The position numbers and the translations under genes are program-made. The notes below the pieces were generated by a model. The model was not told the DNA's origin. It saw only the letters and a program-made list of their open reading frames with translations, and ran no database searches. From positions 1 to 40,191 of the IMG/VR virus record IMGVR_UViG_3300044627_002832: DNA of 40,191 nucleotides; one strand, given 5' to 3'. The DNA is from a virus. Of this stretch, positions 30,494-37,635 are shown piece after piece; within the stretch, counting starts at the first letter, position 1; each line of letters opens with the position of its first letter.

Positions 30494-30867
30494 TGGGCTG
30501 GAAGGGGCCAGAAATCAACGTCGGTCGTTCTTACAACGCGACTGGCAAAAGCTCGCGGCAAGAAGCTGCCGAGCGCGAGGCCACGCGGCAAGCGCAGGAG
30601 CAAGCGGCGCAGCAAGCGGCTATGGTGGCTGAATACAACCGCCGCTTGGCCGAGCAGGCGCAGAAAATCCGCGAAATTCAAGAAAGCGCCGAGCGCACGC
30701 AGGCCATGATTGGGCCTGCCGCACAAGATTTCAGCAAGACTGGCGAGCAGGGCGACAAGCGTGTCCGCAAGTCCTCCATGCGCGGAAGCCTCTTGGCGGG
30801 CAACACCGGAGGCTACAACCCCGCGACCGGCGGCGGGCGACTGGGGGGGCGCAGTCTCCTTGGATAA
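30493..30867 (+). CDS. Small coiled-coil virion-type protein with LLG tail
   Basis: 124 aa. An N-terminal GWKGPEINVG, a long Gln/Ala/Glu coiled coil (residues about 22-75), then LAGNTGGY and a final SLLG. The start overlaps the previous stop (TAATG). The shared C-terminal pattern with 30200-30493 suggests both dock at the same virion partner, perhaps the portal or tail. Confidence 0.55.
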   Translation: MGWKGPEINVGRSYNATGKSSRQEAAEREATRQAQEQAAQQAAMVAEYNRRLAEQAQKIREIQESAERTQAMIGPAAQDFSKTGEQGDKRVRKSSMRGSLLAGNTGGYNPATGGGRLGGRSLLG

Positions 30868-30871
30868 CCAC

Positions 30872-30958
30872 ATGGAACCGCTCGTCTATCACCTCGCCGT
30901 TGTTTCGACCGGCATCATGCTTCTCATCGCCGCAACCCACGATCCCGACCTTTGGTAA
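30872..30958 (+). CDS. Micro-ORF encoding a single membrane helix
   Basis: 28 aa (MEPLVYHLAVVSTGIMLLIA plus an eight-residue tail) filling the gap before the portal gene; its stop is directly followed by the portal ATG. One hydrophobic helix. It could be a real tiny membrane protein or a leader that couples translation. Confidence 0.35.
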   Translation: MEPLVYHLAVVSTGIMLLIAATHDPDLW

Positions 30959-32650
30959 ATGAAAGACAACGTCCAACTCGCTGACTGGGTTCTTGCCCGC
31001 AACCAAGACTTGGGTTCCGAGCGTGCCTCATGGGACACGCATTGGCAGGAGTTGGCCGAGTATTTTCTGCCGCGCAAAGCCGAGATCAGCAGTAAGCGCA
31101 GTGTGCCGGATTCTTCGCGCTACGACGTCCTCTTCGATACGAGCGCCGTCCAAGCCGCGGCCACGCTGGCCAATGGGCAGCTTGCCTACATCACGCCTGC
31201 CGACTCGCGGTGGTTTGTCTACGAGCCGCCCAAGGGCGTGATGAGCGACAAGGCCAAGCAGTGGTATGCCAAGTGTTCCGAGATGACCCAGTTGCTTTTG
31301 GCCACCAGCAATCTCTACACCGAGATTCACGAACTCTACTACGACGACAGCGTCTTTGGAACCTACTGCATGTTTGTCGAGAGTGGCACCAGCCATCCGC
31401 TCGTGTTCCACAAGTTCGACATCGGCACCTACTCACTGGCCGAGAACGACGAGGGACTGATCGACACCGTCTTCCGCGAACTGGAACTGACTGTCCTGCA
31501 AGCCGCGGACAAGTTTGGCGAAGACAACCTTGCGCCCGCCATGCAGAAGAAGCTGGCCGAGATCCGGCGCACCGGCAAGGGCGGCACCGTCAAGCATCGC
31601 TTCGTTCATGCTCTCTACAAACGGGAAGACAACGACCGCGACCGCAACAAGGCTGACGGCCCGAACAAGCCTTGGGCCAGCGTCTACGTTGACCAGAGCA
31701 ACAAGCATGTCTGCCGTAACAGTGGCTACGACGAGAAACCTTTCTTCGCCGGTCGCCACGTTAAAAGCCAGCAGGGCGTTTACGGAGTATCTCCGGCATG
31801 GATGGCGCTACCCGAAGCCCGCCAACTCAACTTTTTAGCCAAGCAACTTGACGCCCTCTCCGAGATCAAAGCGTTCCCTCGTCTCCTCATGCCCGCTACG
31901 CACGAAGGGGAAGTCGATTTGCGCTCTGGGGGCGTCACTTATTACGACCCGACCCAGCCCAACGCTTTGCCGCAGGAGTGGGCCACCGCGGGCGACTATT
32001 CCATCGGACTCGACCGCGAGGCCCGCAAGACCAACGCGATCAACGTGGCCATGCATGTGGACATGTTCCGCATGTTCGCCTCGCTGGAACGGGCCAACAT
32101 GACCGCGACCGAAGTGGCCGAGCGAGCCAGTGAAAAGCTGGTGCAGTTTTCGCCCTCGTTCACCCGCAAGACGACCGAACTTCTTTCGCCCATGCTGCGC
32201 GGAGTCTTTGGCATCCTTATCCGCAACGGCCATTTTCCCCCGCCGCCGCAGGACGCGATCCAGATGGACGCAATGGGCCAGCCCATGCTGCCGGAGCCGG
32301 AAGTCAGCTACGTCAGCAAGGTCGCGCTCGCCATCCGCGCCATGCACAACCTTTCCTTGGCAAGGACAATGGAGCGCAACGCGATCATCGCCCAAGTGCG
32401 CCCCGAAGTGCTGGACAACTTCAAGTGGGACGTCATCGCCCGCGAAACCGCCCGCAACGACGGACTGCCCGCCGACTGGCTGGCCGAAGAGGACGAGGTC
32501 GAGGAGGCCCGCGCCGCCCGCGCACAGGCTCAAGCGCAAATGCAGCAGCAGCAGGAGATGCTCACGATGGCCGAGGCCGCAGGGAAGGCCGGTAGCGTCA
32601 AGCAGGACAGCGCCCTTGGCCGTTTGATGAATCAAGCCACCGGAGTGTAG
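30959..32650 (+). CDS. Portal (head-to-tail connector) protein, T7 gp8-like
   Basis: 563 aa, the usual size for T7-type portals. The N-terminus (SERASWDTHWQELAEYFLPR) and the ANMTATEVAERASEKL segment near residue 380 are characteristic of this family. The C-terminal 70 residues form a Gln-rich helix (ARAQAQAQMQQQQEMLTMAE), the barrel end. Twelve copies form the channel for DNA packaging and ejection. Next genes are Bbp19-like and scaffold, the usual order. Confidence 0.9.
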   Translation: MKDNVQLADWVLARNQDLGSERASWDTHWQELAEYFLPRKAEISSKRSVPDSSRYDVLFDTSAVQAAATLANGQLAYITPADSRWFVYEPPKGVMSDKAKQWYAKCSEMTQLLLATSNLYTEIHELYYDDSVFGTYCMFVESGTSHPLVFHKFDIGTYSLAENDEGLIDTVFRELELTVLQAADKFGEDNLAPAMQKKLAEIRRTGKGGTVKHRFVHALYKREDNDRDRNKADGPNKPWASVYVDQSNKHVCRNSGYDEKPFFAGRHVKSQQGVYGVSPAWMALPEARQLNFLAKQLDALSEIKAFPRLLMPATHEGEVDLRSGGVTYYDPTQPNALPQEWATAGDYSIGLDREARKTNAINVAMHVDMFRMFASLERANMTATEVAERASEKLVQFSPSFTRKTTELLSPMLRGVFGILIRNGHFPPPPQDAIQMDAMGQPMLPEPEVSYVSKVALAIRAMHNLSLARTMERNAIIAQVRPEVLDNFKWDVIARETARNDGLPADWLAEEDEVEEARAARAQAQAQMQQQQEMLTMAEAAGKAGSVKQDSALGRLMNQATGV

Positions 32651-32675
32651 CCATGCCAAACCGCCCTCGCCCCTA

Positions 32676-32966
32676 ATGACCAACGACAAAGAACTGGAGC
32701 GCAGCAAAAGCATCCAGCGCATTAACAACGCCTACTACCGCTGCTTTGACAGCGAGGATGGCCGCGTCGTCTTGGACAACCTCCGCGCCTACTTCCGCAT
32801 GAACCGGCCAGCCTTTGAACGCACGCTGGGACGTCCGTTTGACCCCATCGCCGCCGCGGTGCGTGACGGCCAGCGCGAGGTCATCCTTTTTATCGAACAC
32901 AAACTTTCGCTGCCCGTCGTCGGAGATGCCGACGTTGAGCGGCCCTCCACCGAAGTCCTCCGCTAA
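32676..32966 (+). CDS. Bbp19-like small late protein
   Basis: 96 aa. The pattern YYRCFDSEDGRVVLDNL...FDPIAAAVRDGQREVILFIEH is that of the Bbp19-like family found right after the portal in many podoviruses. The molecular role is not established. Only a 7-codon ORF lies in the 25 bases before it. Confidence 0.7.
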   Translation: MTNDKELERSKSIQRINNAYYRCFDSEDGRVVLDNLRAYFRMNRPAFERTLGRPFDPIAAAVRDGQREVILFIEHKLSLPVVGDADVERPSTEVLR

Positions 32967-32970
32967 ACGC

Positions 32971-32984
32971 GGTTTAGTCAAAAC
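32971..32984 (+). repeat. Boundary motif copy GGTTTAGTCAAAAC
   Basis: Exact motif, 20 bases before the scaffold ATG at 33005. CTAAAC at 32963-32968 forms an inverted repeat with GTTTAG (CTAAAC-GCG-GTTTAG). Confidence 0.7.
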
Positions 32985-33004
32985 ACTAACCAACCAACAC
33001 CACC

Positions 33005-33868
33005 ATGATCGATGCAACCACCACCTCCGAAATCAGCACCACCGCGGACGCCGCTGTTCCCGCGTCCACCGCACCCGCTGCTAACACCAGCGTCACAACC
33101 GAAGGGACACTCCTTTCCAGTGCGCCTGCCAGCGTTACCAACGCGCCAGCGCCCGAAGTAACCGAAAAGCCCGAATGGCTACCGGAGAAATTCTGGCGCA
33201 ACGACAAGGCTGACGTTGAAAGCCTTTCCAAGTCCTACCAAGGGCTGGAGCAACTCTTGGGCAAGAAGGCCAACGCCATCGTTCCCCCCAGCGAGAAGTC
33301 CACGCCGGAGGAAATTGCCGCCTACCGCAAGGCCATCGGCGTTCCCGAATCTCCCGAAGCCTACAACCTCAAACCGGAGCAACTGCCCGAAGGCGTCGTC
33401 TGGGATGAGAGCGTGGCCAAGCGTGCCGCGGAACTGGCGCACAAGCACAACGTGCCTGCCGCCGCGATGCAGGAGTTTATGAAGTTCGACATGGAGCGGG
33501 CCGCGCTGATGAACCAAGCCGCCGCCCAGATGATCGAAACGCAACTGGAAACCGGACGCGCCGAACTCCAGAAGGTGTGGGGTGACAAGATGCCGGAGAA
33601 GATCGAACTGGCTCGCCGCGCCGCGGTGACCGCCGGAGTCGATCCGACCAGCCAAGGCTTTGTCGATCCGCAAGTGGTCAAGGCCATCGTCAACCTCGCG
33701 GAGAAGTTGTCCGACGACAAGCTGGTAGCCGGTGATCAGACCGGAGTGAGCAGCACACGCGCCCGCGCCAAGGACATTATGACCAACGCGGCGAACCCGC
33801 TTTACCTTCGCTACCAAGAGGGTGACGCGGAGGTGGTTGACCAAGTGCGCCGGATGCTGACGGTTTAA
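33005..33868 (+). CDS. Capsid assembly scaffolding protein
   Basis: 287 aa. A disordered Ala/Thr/Ser-rich N-terminus (residues 1-50), then the family segment PEWLPEKFWRNDKADVESLS followed by SYQGLEQLLGKK, then a long helical, acidic body. This is the standard layout of T7-type scaffolds. The capsid gene normally follows directly, but four accessory genes are inserted here. Confidence 0.85.
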   Translation: MIDATTTSEISTTADAAVPASTAPAANTSVTTEGTLLSSAPASVTNAPAPEVTEKPEWLPEKFWRNDKADVESLSKSYQGLEQLLGKKANAIVPPSEKSTPEEIAAYRKAIGVPESPEAYNLKPEQLPEGVVWDESVAKRAAELAHKHNVPAAAMQEFMKFDMERAALMNQAAAQMIETQLETGRAELQKVWGDKMPEKIELARRAAVTAGVDPTSQGFVDPQVVKAIVNLAEKLSDDKLVAGDQTGVSSTRARAKDIMTNAANPLYLRYQEGDAEVVDQVRRMLTV

Positions 33869-33878
33869 CCGGCTCATC

Positions 33879-34619
33879 ATGGCCAACAAAACCAAGGGCT
33901 GGCAGAAGTTTCTGGCCTGCACATGCACCCACGGGTCAGAGGCTGATCCGCGGGCGCTGGACGCCATCTTGAGACTGCGCGAAGCGTGGAAGCCGGATTT
34001 CGTCCTGCATCTGGGCGATGCGATCGATGCCCGCGCATTACGCTCCGGCGCTCGCAAGGACAGCGACAGCGCCGACCACGGGGCCGATCTGGCCGACGAC
34101 TTGATGCAGGGACTGGCTTTCCTGCGCGAACTCAAGCCCGACGTTTACCTATTCGGAAACCACGAAAGTCGATTGACCGAACTGGCCCACAGTCCGAACG
34201 CGGTCTTGTCCTATGCGGCCAGCAGCGTCCTGTCCCGCATCGAGGACGAGATGGGCAAGCTCAAGTGCCAGATCATCCCCTACGCGGGCGTCCACCGAAG
34301 CGGCATGTTCATGCTGGGCGACACCGGATTCACCCACGGCGCGATGTATAACGTGTCGGCGGCGCGGGACACCGCGGAAATGGTGGGCCATTCGGTCGTC
34401 ATGGGCCACACCCACCGCGTAGCGATGGAGAGCGCCCGCATCCACAACAAAGCCATCGGTTACAACATCGGGTGCGGGATCAAGTTGGACATCGGGTATT
34501 CGTCGATCCGACGGCAAACGCTGGGATGGCGACACGCCGCGTGTTTCGGGTCGTTCAATGGAACCAACTGCAACGTGAACATCGCGGTCTTCGATCCGCA
34601 CTACGAACTGCCCTTATGA
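33879..34619 (+). CDS. Calcineurin-like metallophosphoesterase
   Basis: 246 aa. Motifs: Asp47 in LHLGDAID, Asn94-His95 in GNHES, His153 in THGAM, and His177/His179 in GHTHR. The usual first motif DxH is replaced by CTH in ACTCTHGS, so the first metal ligand Asp is missing or moved. The substrate is unknown (nucleotide, DNA end or protein phosphate). It heads a four-gene ATGA-coupled cassette between scaffold and capsid. Confidence 0.8.
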   Translation: MANKTKGWQKFLACTCTHGSEADPRALDAILRLREAWKPDFVLHLGDAIDARALRSGARKDSDSADHGADLADDLMQGLAFLRELKPDVYLFGNHESRLTELAHSPNAVLSYAASSVLSRIEDEMGKLKCQIIPYAGVHRSGMFMLGDTGFTHGAMYNVSAARDTAEMVGHSVVMGHTHRVAMESARIHNKAIGYNIGCGIKLDIGYSSIRRQTLGWRHAACFGSFNGTNCNVNIAVFDPHYELPL

Positions 34620-34867
34620 AACAAATCAAAGCCGACAAACAACTGGAACAATGGTGCCAAGCCCTTTCGCAGCCCACTATTCCGGTCGAAAAGGTGCCGG
34701 AGGGATGGTTTACGATCAAGCAACTGGCCAAGGCCCGCGGGCGCAGCGAGTGCATCACCAGCACACAAGTGCGCCGGATGATCGAGCAGGGCTTGGCCGA
34801 TAAGCGCAACTTCACCATCCGCCTCTCCGAGCGCGTCCGGCCAGTCCCTCACTACCGACTCAAATGA
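34616..34867 (+). CDS. Small winged-helix/HTH-like protein
   Basis: 83 aa from the ATGA overlap. The segment GWFTIKQLAKARGRSECITSTQVRRMIEQG resembles a helix-turn-helix, followed by FTIRLSERVRPVPHYRL as a possible wing. It may be a DNA-binding regulator of late genes, but the assignment is weak. Confidence 0.5.
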   Translation: MKQIKADKQLEQWCQALSQPTIPVEKVPEGWFTIKQLAKARGRSECITSTQVRRMIEQGLADKRNFTIRLSERVRPVPHYRLK

Positions 34868-35154
34868 TCCGCCGCACCCCTACAAAACGTGTCGCCATCG
34901 ACGGCAAAACGTGGCGGGTCAAGATCCAGCGCCCACCGGCCCGCGTGACCCACGACGGGCTGTGCGTGAAAGACGACCGGACAATCTACATCCACCCCGA
35001 CGCGATCAGCCACCGCGGCATTGAACTGGCCTGCCATGAGATCGTCCATGCCCGTCTCTTTGACTTGGACGAGCAGTGCGTGGAAGAGATCGGGCGTCTG
35101 GTCAGCGAAGTTTGTGGCTGGCTGGCGCGGCACAACGACGGAATCATTTCGTGA
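34864..35154 (+). CDS. Small zinc metallopeptidase-like protein (HExxH)
   Basis: 96 aa. His58-Glu59-Ile-Val-His62 (CHEIVHARLFDLDEQCVEEI) is a zinc-peptidase motif with acidic residues further on as the possible third ligand. The size matches minimal SprT- or ImmA-like phage metallopeptidase folds. It is coupled by ATGA to both neighbours. Being beside scaffold and capsid genes, it could process virion proteins, but a host target is equally possible. Confidence 0.65.
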   Translation: MIRRTPTKRVAIDGKTWRVKIQRPPARVTHDGLCVKDDRTIYIHPDAISHRGIELACHEIVHARLFDLDEQCVEEIGRLVSEVCGWLARHNDGIIS

Positions 35155-35297
35155 CCTTCTGGCCGCTCCTTGCCTGCACGCTGCTTTACTTTGCCACCGC
35201 GGTAGGGTGGTGGAGGCAGGGCGATCCGGCGATGGCCGTCATCTTTTTCTTCTACGGGTGCGCCAACGGCGGATTCTTGTGGGCGGCGTTGCGCTGA
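35151..35297 (+). CDS. Small two-span membrane protein
   Basis: 48 aa, GTG start overlapping the previous stop (GTGA). Two hydrophobic helices (FWPLLACTLLYFATAVGWW and MAVIFFFYGCANGGFLWAAL) separated by a short charged loop. The function is unknown. It ends the accessory cassette. Confidence 0.5.
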   Translation: MTFWPLLACTLLYFATAVGWWRQGDPAMAVIFFFYGCANGGFLWAALR

Positions 35298-35300
35298 AAT

Positions 35301-35337
35301 TTCGACACGTTTTGTCGATATGTCGAAGCCTTCGACA
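35301..35337. promoter_or_regulatory. Tandem inverted repeats upstream of the capsid gene
   Basis: TTCGACACGT occurs at 35301-35310 and again at 35331-35340. TCGACA-CGTTT-TGTCGA (35302-35318) and TGTCGAA-GCC-TTCGACA (35321-35337) are perfect dyads. The array fits an operator for a dimeric regulator, or two hairpins at the end of the accessory cassette transcript. Confidence 0.5.
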
Positions 35338-35350
35338 CGTTGCCAAAATT

Positions 35351-35373
35351 TTTTTGACTAAACCCTTGCGCCA
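35351..35373 (-). repeat. Boundary motif, reverse orientation, with TTGCGCCA
   Basis: TTTTTGACTAAACCC (35351-35365) is the reverse complement of GGGTTTAGTCAAAAA. It runs into CTTGCGCCA (35365-35373), so here the two elements are fused. Confidence 0.65.
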
Positions 35374-35384
35374 CTTCTGGCGCA
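35367..35384 (+). terminator. Hairpin TGCGCCA-CTTC-TGGCGCA
   Basis: Perfect 7-bp GC-rich stem with a 4-base loop, 12 bases after a T tract (35349-35355). A terminator would normally have the T tract after the stem, so it may act on the minus strand or as an RNA structure before the capsid gene. Confidence 0.4.
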
Positions 35385-35531
35385 GCGCAATTCTCGCTCA
35401 CAGTTAGGCAGACAACTCCTTGTGGAGCCTGTCCAACGCGCATTGCCCAAGGCCGACGACCCGCGCTCGCGGATAATCGGTAGCGCCGAGGACACCACAA
35501 CCAATCAACCCGACAAGGCCCGCAATAACGT

Positions 35532-35546
35532 GGGTTTAGTCAAAAC
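35532..35546 (+). repeat. Boundary motif copy GGGTTTAGTCAAAAC
   Basis: Exact motif before the major capsid gene. The SD sequence AAGGAG (35548-35553) follows directly and the ATG is at 35561, so the motif lies upstream of the ribosome-binding site, not in its place. The remaining 35385-35531 shows no gene or clear promoter. Confidence 0.75.
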
Positions 35547-35560
35547 CAAAGGAGTTAATT

Positions 35561-36472
35561 ATGGCAACTGCCGTTAATCAAATCCCGCAATACTTCACGA
35601 CGGAGTTCTCCAGCAACTGGGAGCATCTGCTTCAGCAGAAACTTTCCAAGCTGCGCGAATACGTTTCCGTCGAGACAGTCCGCGGCAAGGAGAAATCCTA
35701 CAACCAAATGGGCGCAGTGGAGATGCAACGCATCACCAGCCGCGCAGCCGACACCAACATCAGCGATGTGGCCTTGGCCAAACGCTGGCTTCGCCCCTAT
35801 CCGTTTGAACACGCCACGTTGTTCGACGAGTGGGACAGCGAGTATCTGGGCGAGGTCAGCCTTCCCCAGAGCGAGACGGTTGCCAATCACGCCGCCGCCT
35901 ATGCCCGCACCGCCGACAAGGTGATCATCGATGCCGCCCTTGGCAACGCCTACACCGGAGAGACTGGCGTCACCGCGACCGCTTTGCCCGCTGGGCAGAA
36001 GATCGCCGTGGACTACGTCGAAACCGGATCGACGGCCAACAGTGGCCTCACCATCGCCAAGCTGCGTCAAGCGGCGTTCCTGCTCACCAACGCTGAAGTT
36101 GATGACAGTGACCCGCGCATCATGGTCGTTTCCGCCAAGCAGATCCAAGATTTGCTTCGCACGACCGAGGTGACCAGCGGCGACTTCAACACCGTTCGCG
36201 CCTTGGTCAATGGCGAGATCAACACGTTCATGGGATTCACCTTCCGCCGTGTTGCTTCCGGCCTCCTGCCCTACGCGAGTGGAACCGGCGTCCGCACCTG
36301 CTTCGCCTACGTCAAGTCCGGCATCAAGCTGGCCGACGCGGGACGCAAAGTGCATGTCGATATCCGTGCCGACAAGAGCCACGCCTTGCAGATCCGCACT
36401 GTCGCCTCTTTGGGCGCAACGCGCATGCAGGAAGCCAAAGTCGTCGAAGTCCCGTGTGACGAAGTCCTCTAA
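35561..36472 (+). CDS. Major capsid protein
   Basis: 303 aa with a strong SD sequence. The N-terminal helix (QIPQYFTTEFSSNWEHLLQQ), then KLREYVSVETVRGKEKSYNQ and the RYPFEHATLFDEWDSEYLG-type segment match a podoviral capsid family with an HK97-like fold (Phage_capsid_2 type). Length, position after scaffold, and a strong ribosome site all support it. It forms the icosahedral shell. Confidence 0.85.
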   Translation: MATAVNQIPQYFTTEFSSNWEHLLQQKLSKLREYVSVETVRGKEKSYNQMGAVEMQRITSRAADTNISDVALAKRWLRPYPFEHATLFDEWDSEYLGEVSLPQSETVANHAAAYARTADKVIIDAALGNAYTGETGVTATALPAGQKIAVDYVETGSTANSGLTIAKLRQAAFLLTNAEVDDSDPRIMVVSAKQIQDLLRTTEVTSGDFNTVRALVNGEINTFMGFTFRRVASGLLPYASGTGVRTCFAYVKSGIKLADAGRKVHVDIRADKSHALQIRTVASLGATRMQEAKVVEVPCDEVL

Positions 36473-36497
36473 CAACTAACCAAGGAGAACAACCAAC

Positions 36498-36965
36498 ATG
36501 GCTACCTTCTACACCGACATCGCTCCGAGCGATCTAACCCTCAACGTCCGCAACCGCGTCAGCGCCGACCTCTCCAACGGAGACGTCCGCTACGCGGAAG
36601 CGACCTACACCTGCACCGGCACCGAAGCGGCCACAGGCGACAACATCGAAGTTGCCGTTCTGCCCGTGGGCGCAACGCCGTTGCCGGAACTCTGGCGCGT
36701 CTCCAACGAGGCGAGCATGGGCGGTTCCGTTATCGCCATCCCCACCATTGGGGATGCCGCTGACGCCGACCGCTACAGCGCGACGAGCATCAGCATCAAC
36801 AGCAGCACCGCGGGTTCCGCGGCGGTTACCCCCGCCGTGGCGACCAGCGTGTTGCCCCGTCACGTTGTGACCGAGGCCACCCAGCGTGTGGTCGCCGCGA
36901 TCACCCGCACCAATGCGGTGACCGCAGGGAAGAAAATCAGCTTCCTCATCGCTTACAAACTGTAA
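36498..36965 (+). CDS. Capsid-associated (decoration-type) protein
   Basis: 155 aa with SD AAGGAG (36482-36487). It is beta-rich and Thr/Ala-rich (DVRYAEATYTCTGTEAATGD, SATSISINSSTAGSAAVTPA) and ends ISFLIAYKL. Small, well-expressed proteins directly after the capsid gene are often head decoration or cement proteins. The role is inferred. Confidence 0.55.
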   Translation: MATFYTDIAPSDLTLNVRNRVSADLSNGDVRYAEATYTCTGTEAATGDNIEVAVLPVGATPLPELWRVSNEASMGGSVIAIPTIGDAADADRYSATSISINSSTAGSAAVTPAVATSVLPRHVVTEATQRVVAAITRTNAVTAGKKISFLIAYKL

Positions 36966-36985
36966 GTCCCGACTGATTAACGCGC

Positions 36986-37012
36986 TGGCAGGCCGCGAAT
37001 AAACGCCTGCCA
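36986..37012 (+). terminator. Hairpin after the capsid gene pair
   Basis: TGGCAGGC (36986-36993) and GCCTGCCA (37005-37012) form a perfect 8-bp stem with an 11-base loop, followed by pyrimidine-rich CCTTTCTAACTTT. It is a likely partial terminator or RNA-end stabiliser that lowers expression of the tail genes relative to the capsid. Confidence 0.6.
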
Positions 37013-37026
37013 CCTTTCTAACTTTC

Positions 37027-37632
37027 ATGGCCGACGAAACCTCCATCTGCAACTTGGCTTTGGCCAAGCTGGGCATCAGCCCGATCATGGCGCTGACCGA
37101 CGACAGTAAGCAGGCCCAGTTTTGCAACCGTTTCTTCGCCCAAACCCGCGACGAAGTCCTGCAAGGGCATCGCTGGAACTTCGCCATGCGTCGCGCCGCG
37201 CTCAACAAGCTGGCCACCGCCCCGCAGAGCGAATGGGAGAGCGCCTACCAGTTGCCGGTCGATTGCCTGCGCGTCGTCCAACTCAATGGCTACGAACCCA
37301 ACGAAAGGCTGGGGGAGTTTAGTGTCGAAGCCGATCAGCTTCTGACCAACGCCGAGGAGGCCAACATCCGGTATGTTGCCCGCGTGGAGGACGGATCGTT
37401 TTACCACCCACTTTTTGTCCATGCGCTGGCCACCATGCTGGCCTCGCGTTTGGCAGGCCCGCTCACCGGAAGCCGCAACATGCCGCAGGAGTTGCTGCAA
37501 GAATACGAAGCCATCACCGGCCCCAAGGCCCGCATGGCCGACGCCTTTGAGGAGCGTCTCCGGCGCAAGATGCCGTGGACGAACAGCGACCTTGTCGCCG
37601 CCCGCTACACCAAGTTCCCGTCCAGCCAATAG
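37027..37632 (+). CDS. Tail tubular protein A (T7 gp11-like head-tail adaptor)
   Basis: 201 aa. The start TSICNLALAKLGISPIMALT, the segment RDEVLQGHRWNFAMRRAALN, and the LPVDCLRVVQLNG strand are typical of gp11 family proteins. It attaches below the portal and joins the nozzle protein encoded next. No SD is visible; translation may depend on the ATG context after the hairpin. Confidence 0.9.
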   Translation: MADETSICNLALAKLGISPIMALTDDSKQAQFCNRFFAQTRDEVLQGHRWNFAMRRAALNKLATAPQSEWESAYQLPVDCLRVVQLNGYEPNERLGEFSVEADQLLTNAEEANIRYVARVEDGSFYHPLFVHALATMLASRLAGPLTGSRNMPQELLQEYEAITGPKARMADAFEERLRRKMPWTNSDLVAARYTKFPSSQ

Positions 37633-37635
37633 GTC

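Noticed and set aside
35555-36475. Long minus-strand ORF (306 codons) opposite the capsid gene
   Set aside because: It mirrors the capsid gene almost exactly and has no recognisable protein features. It is a by-product of GC-rich codon use.
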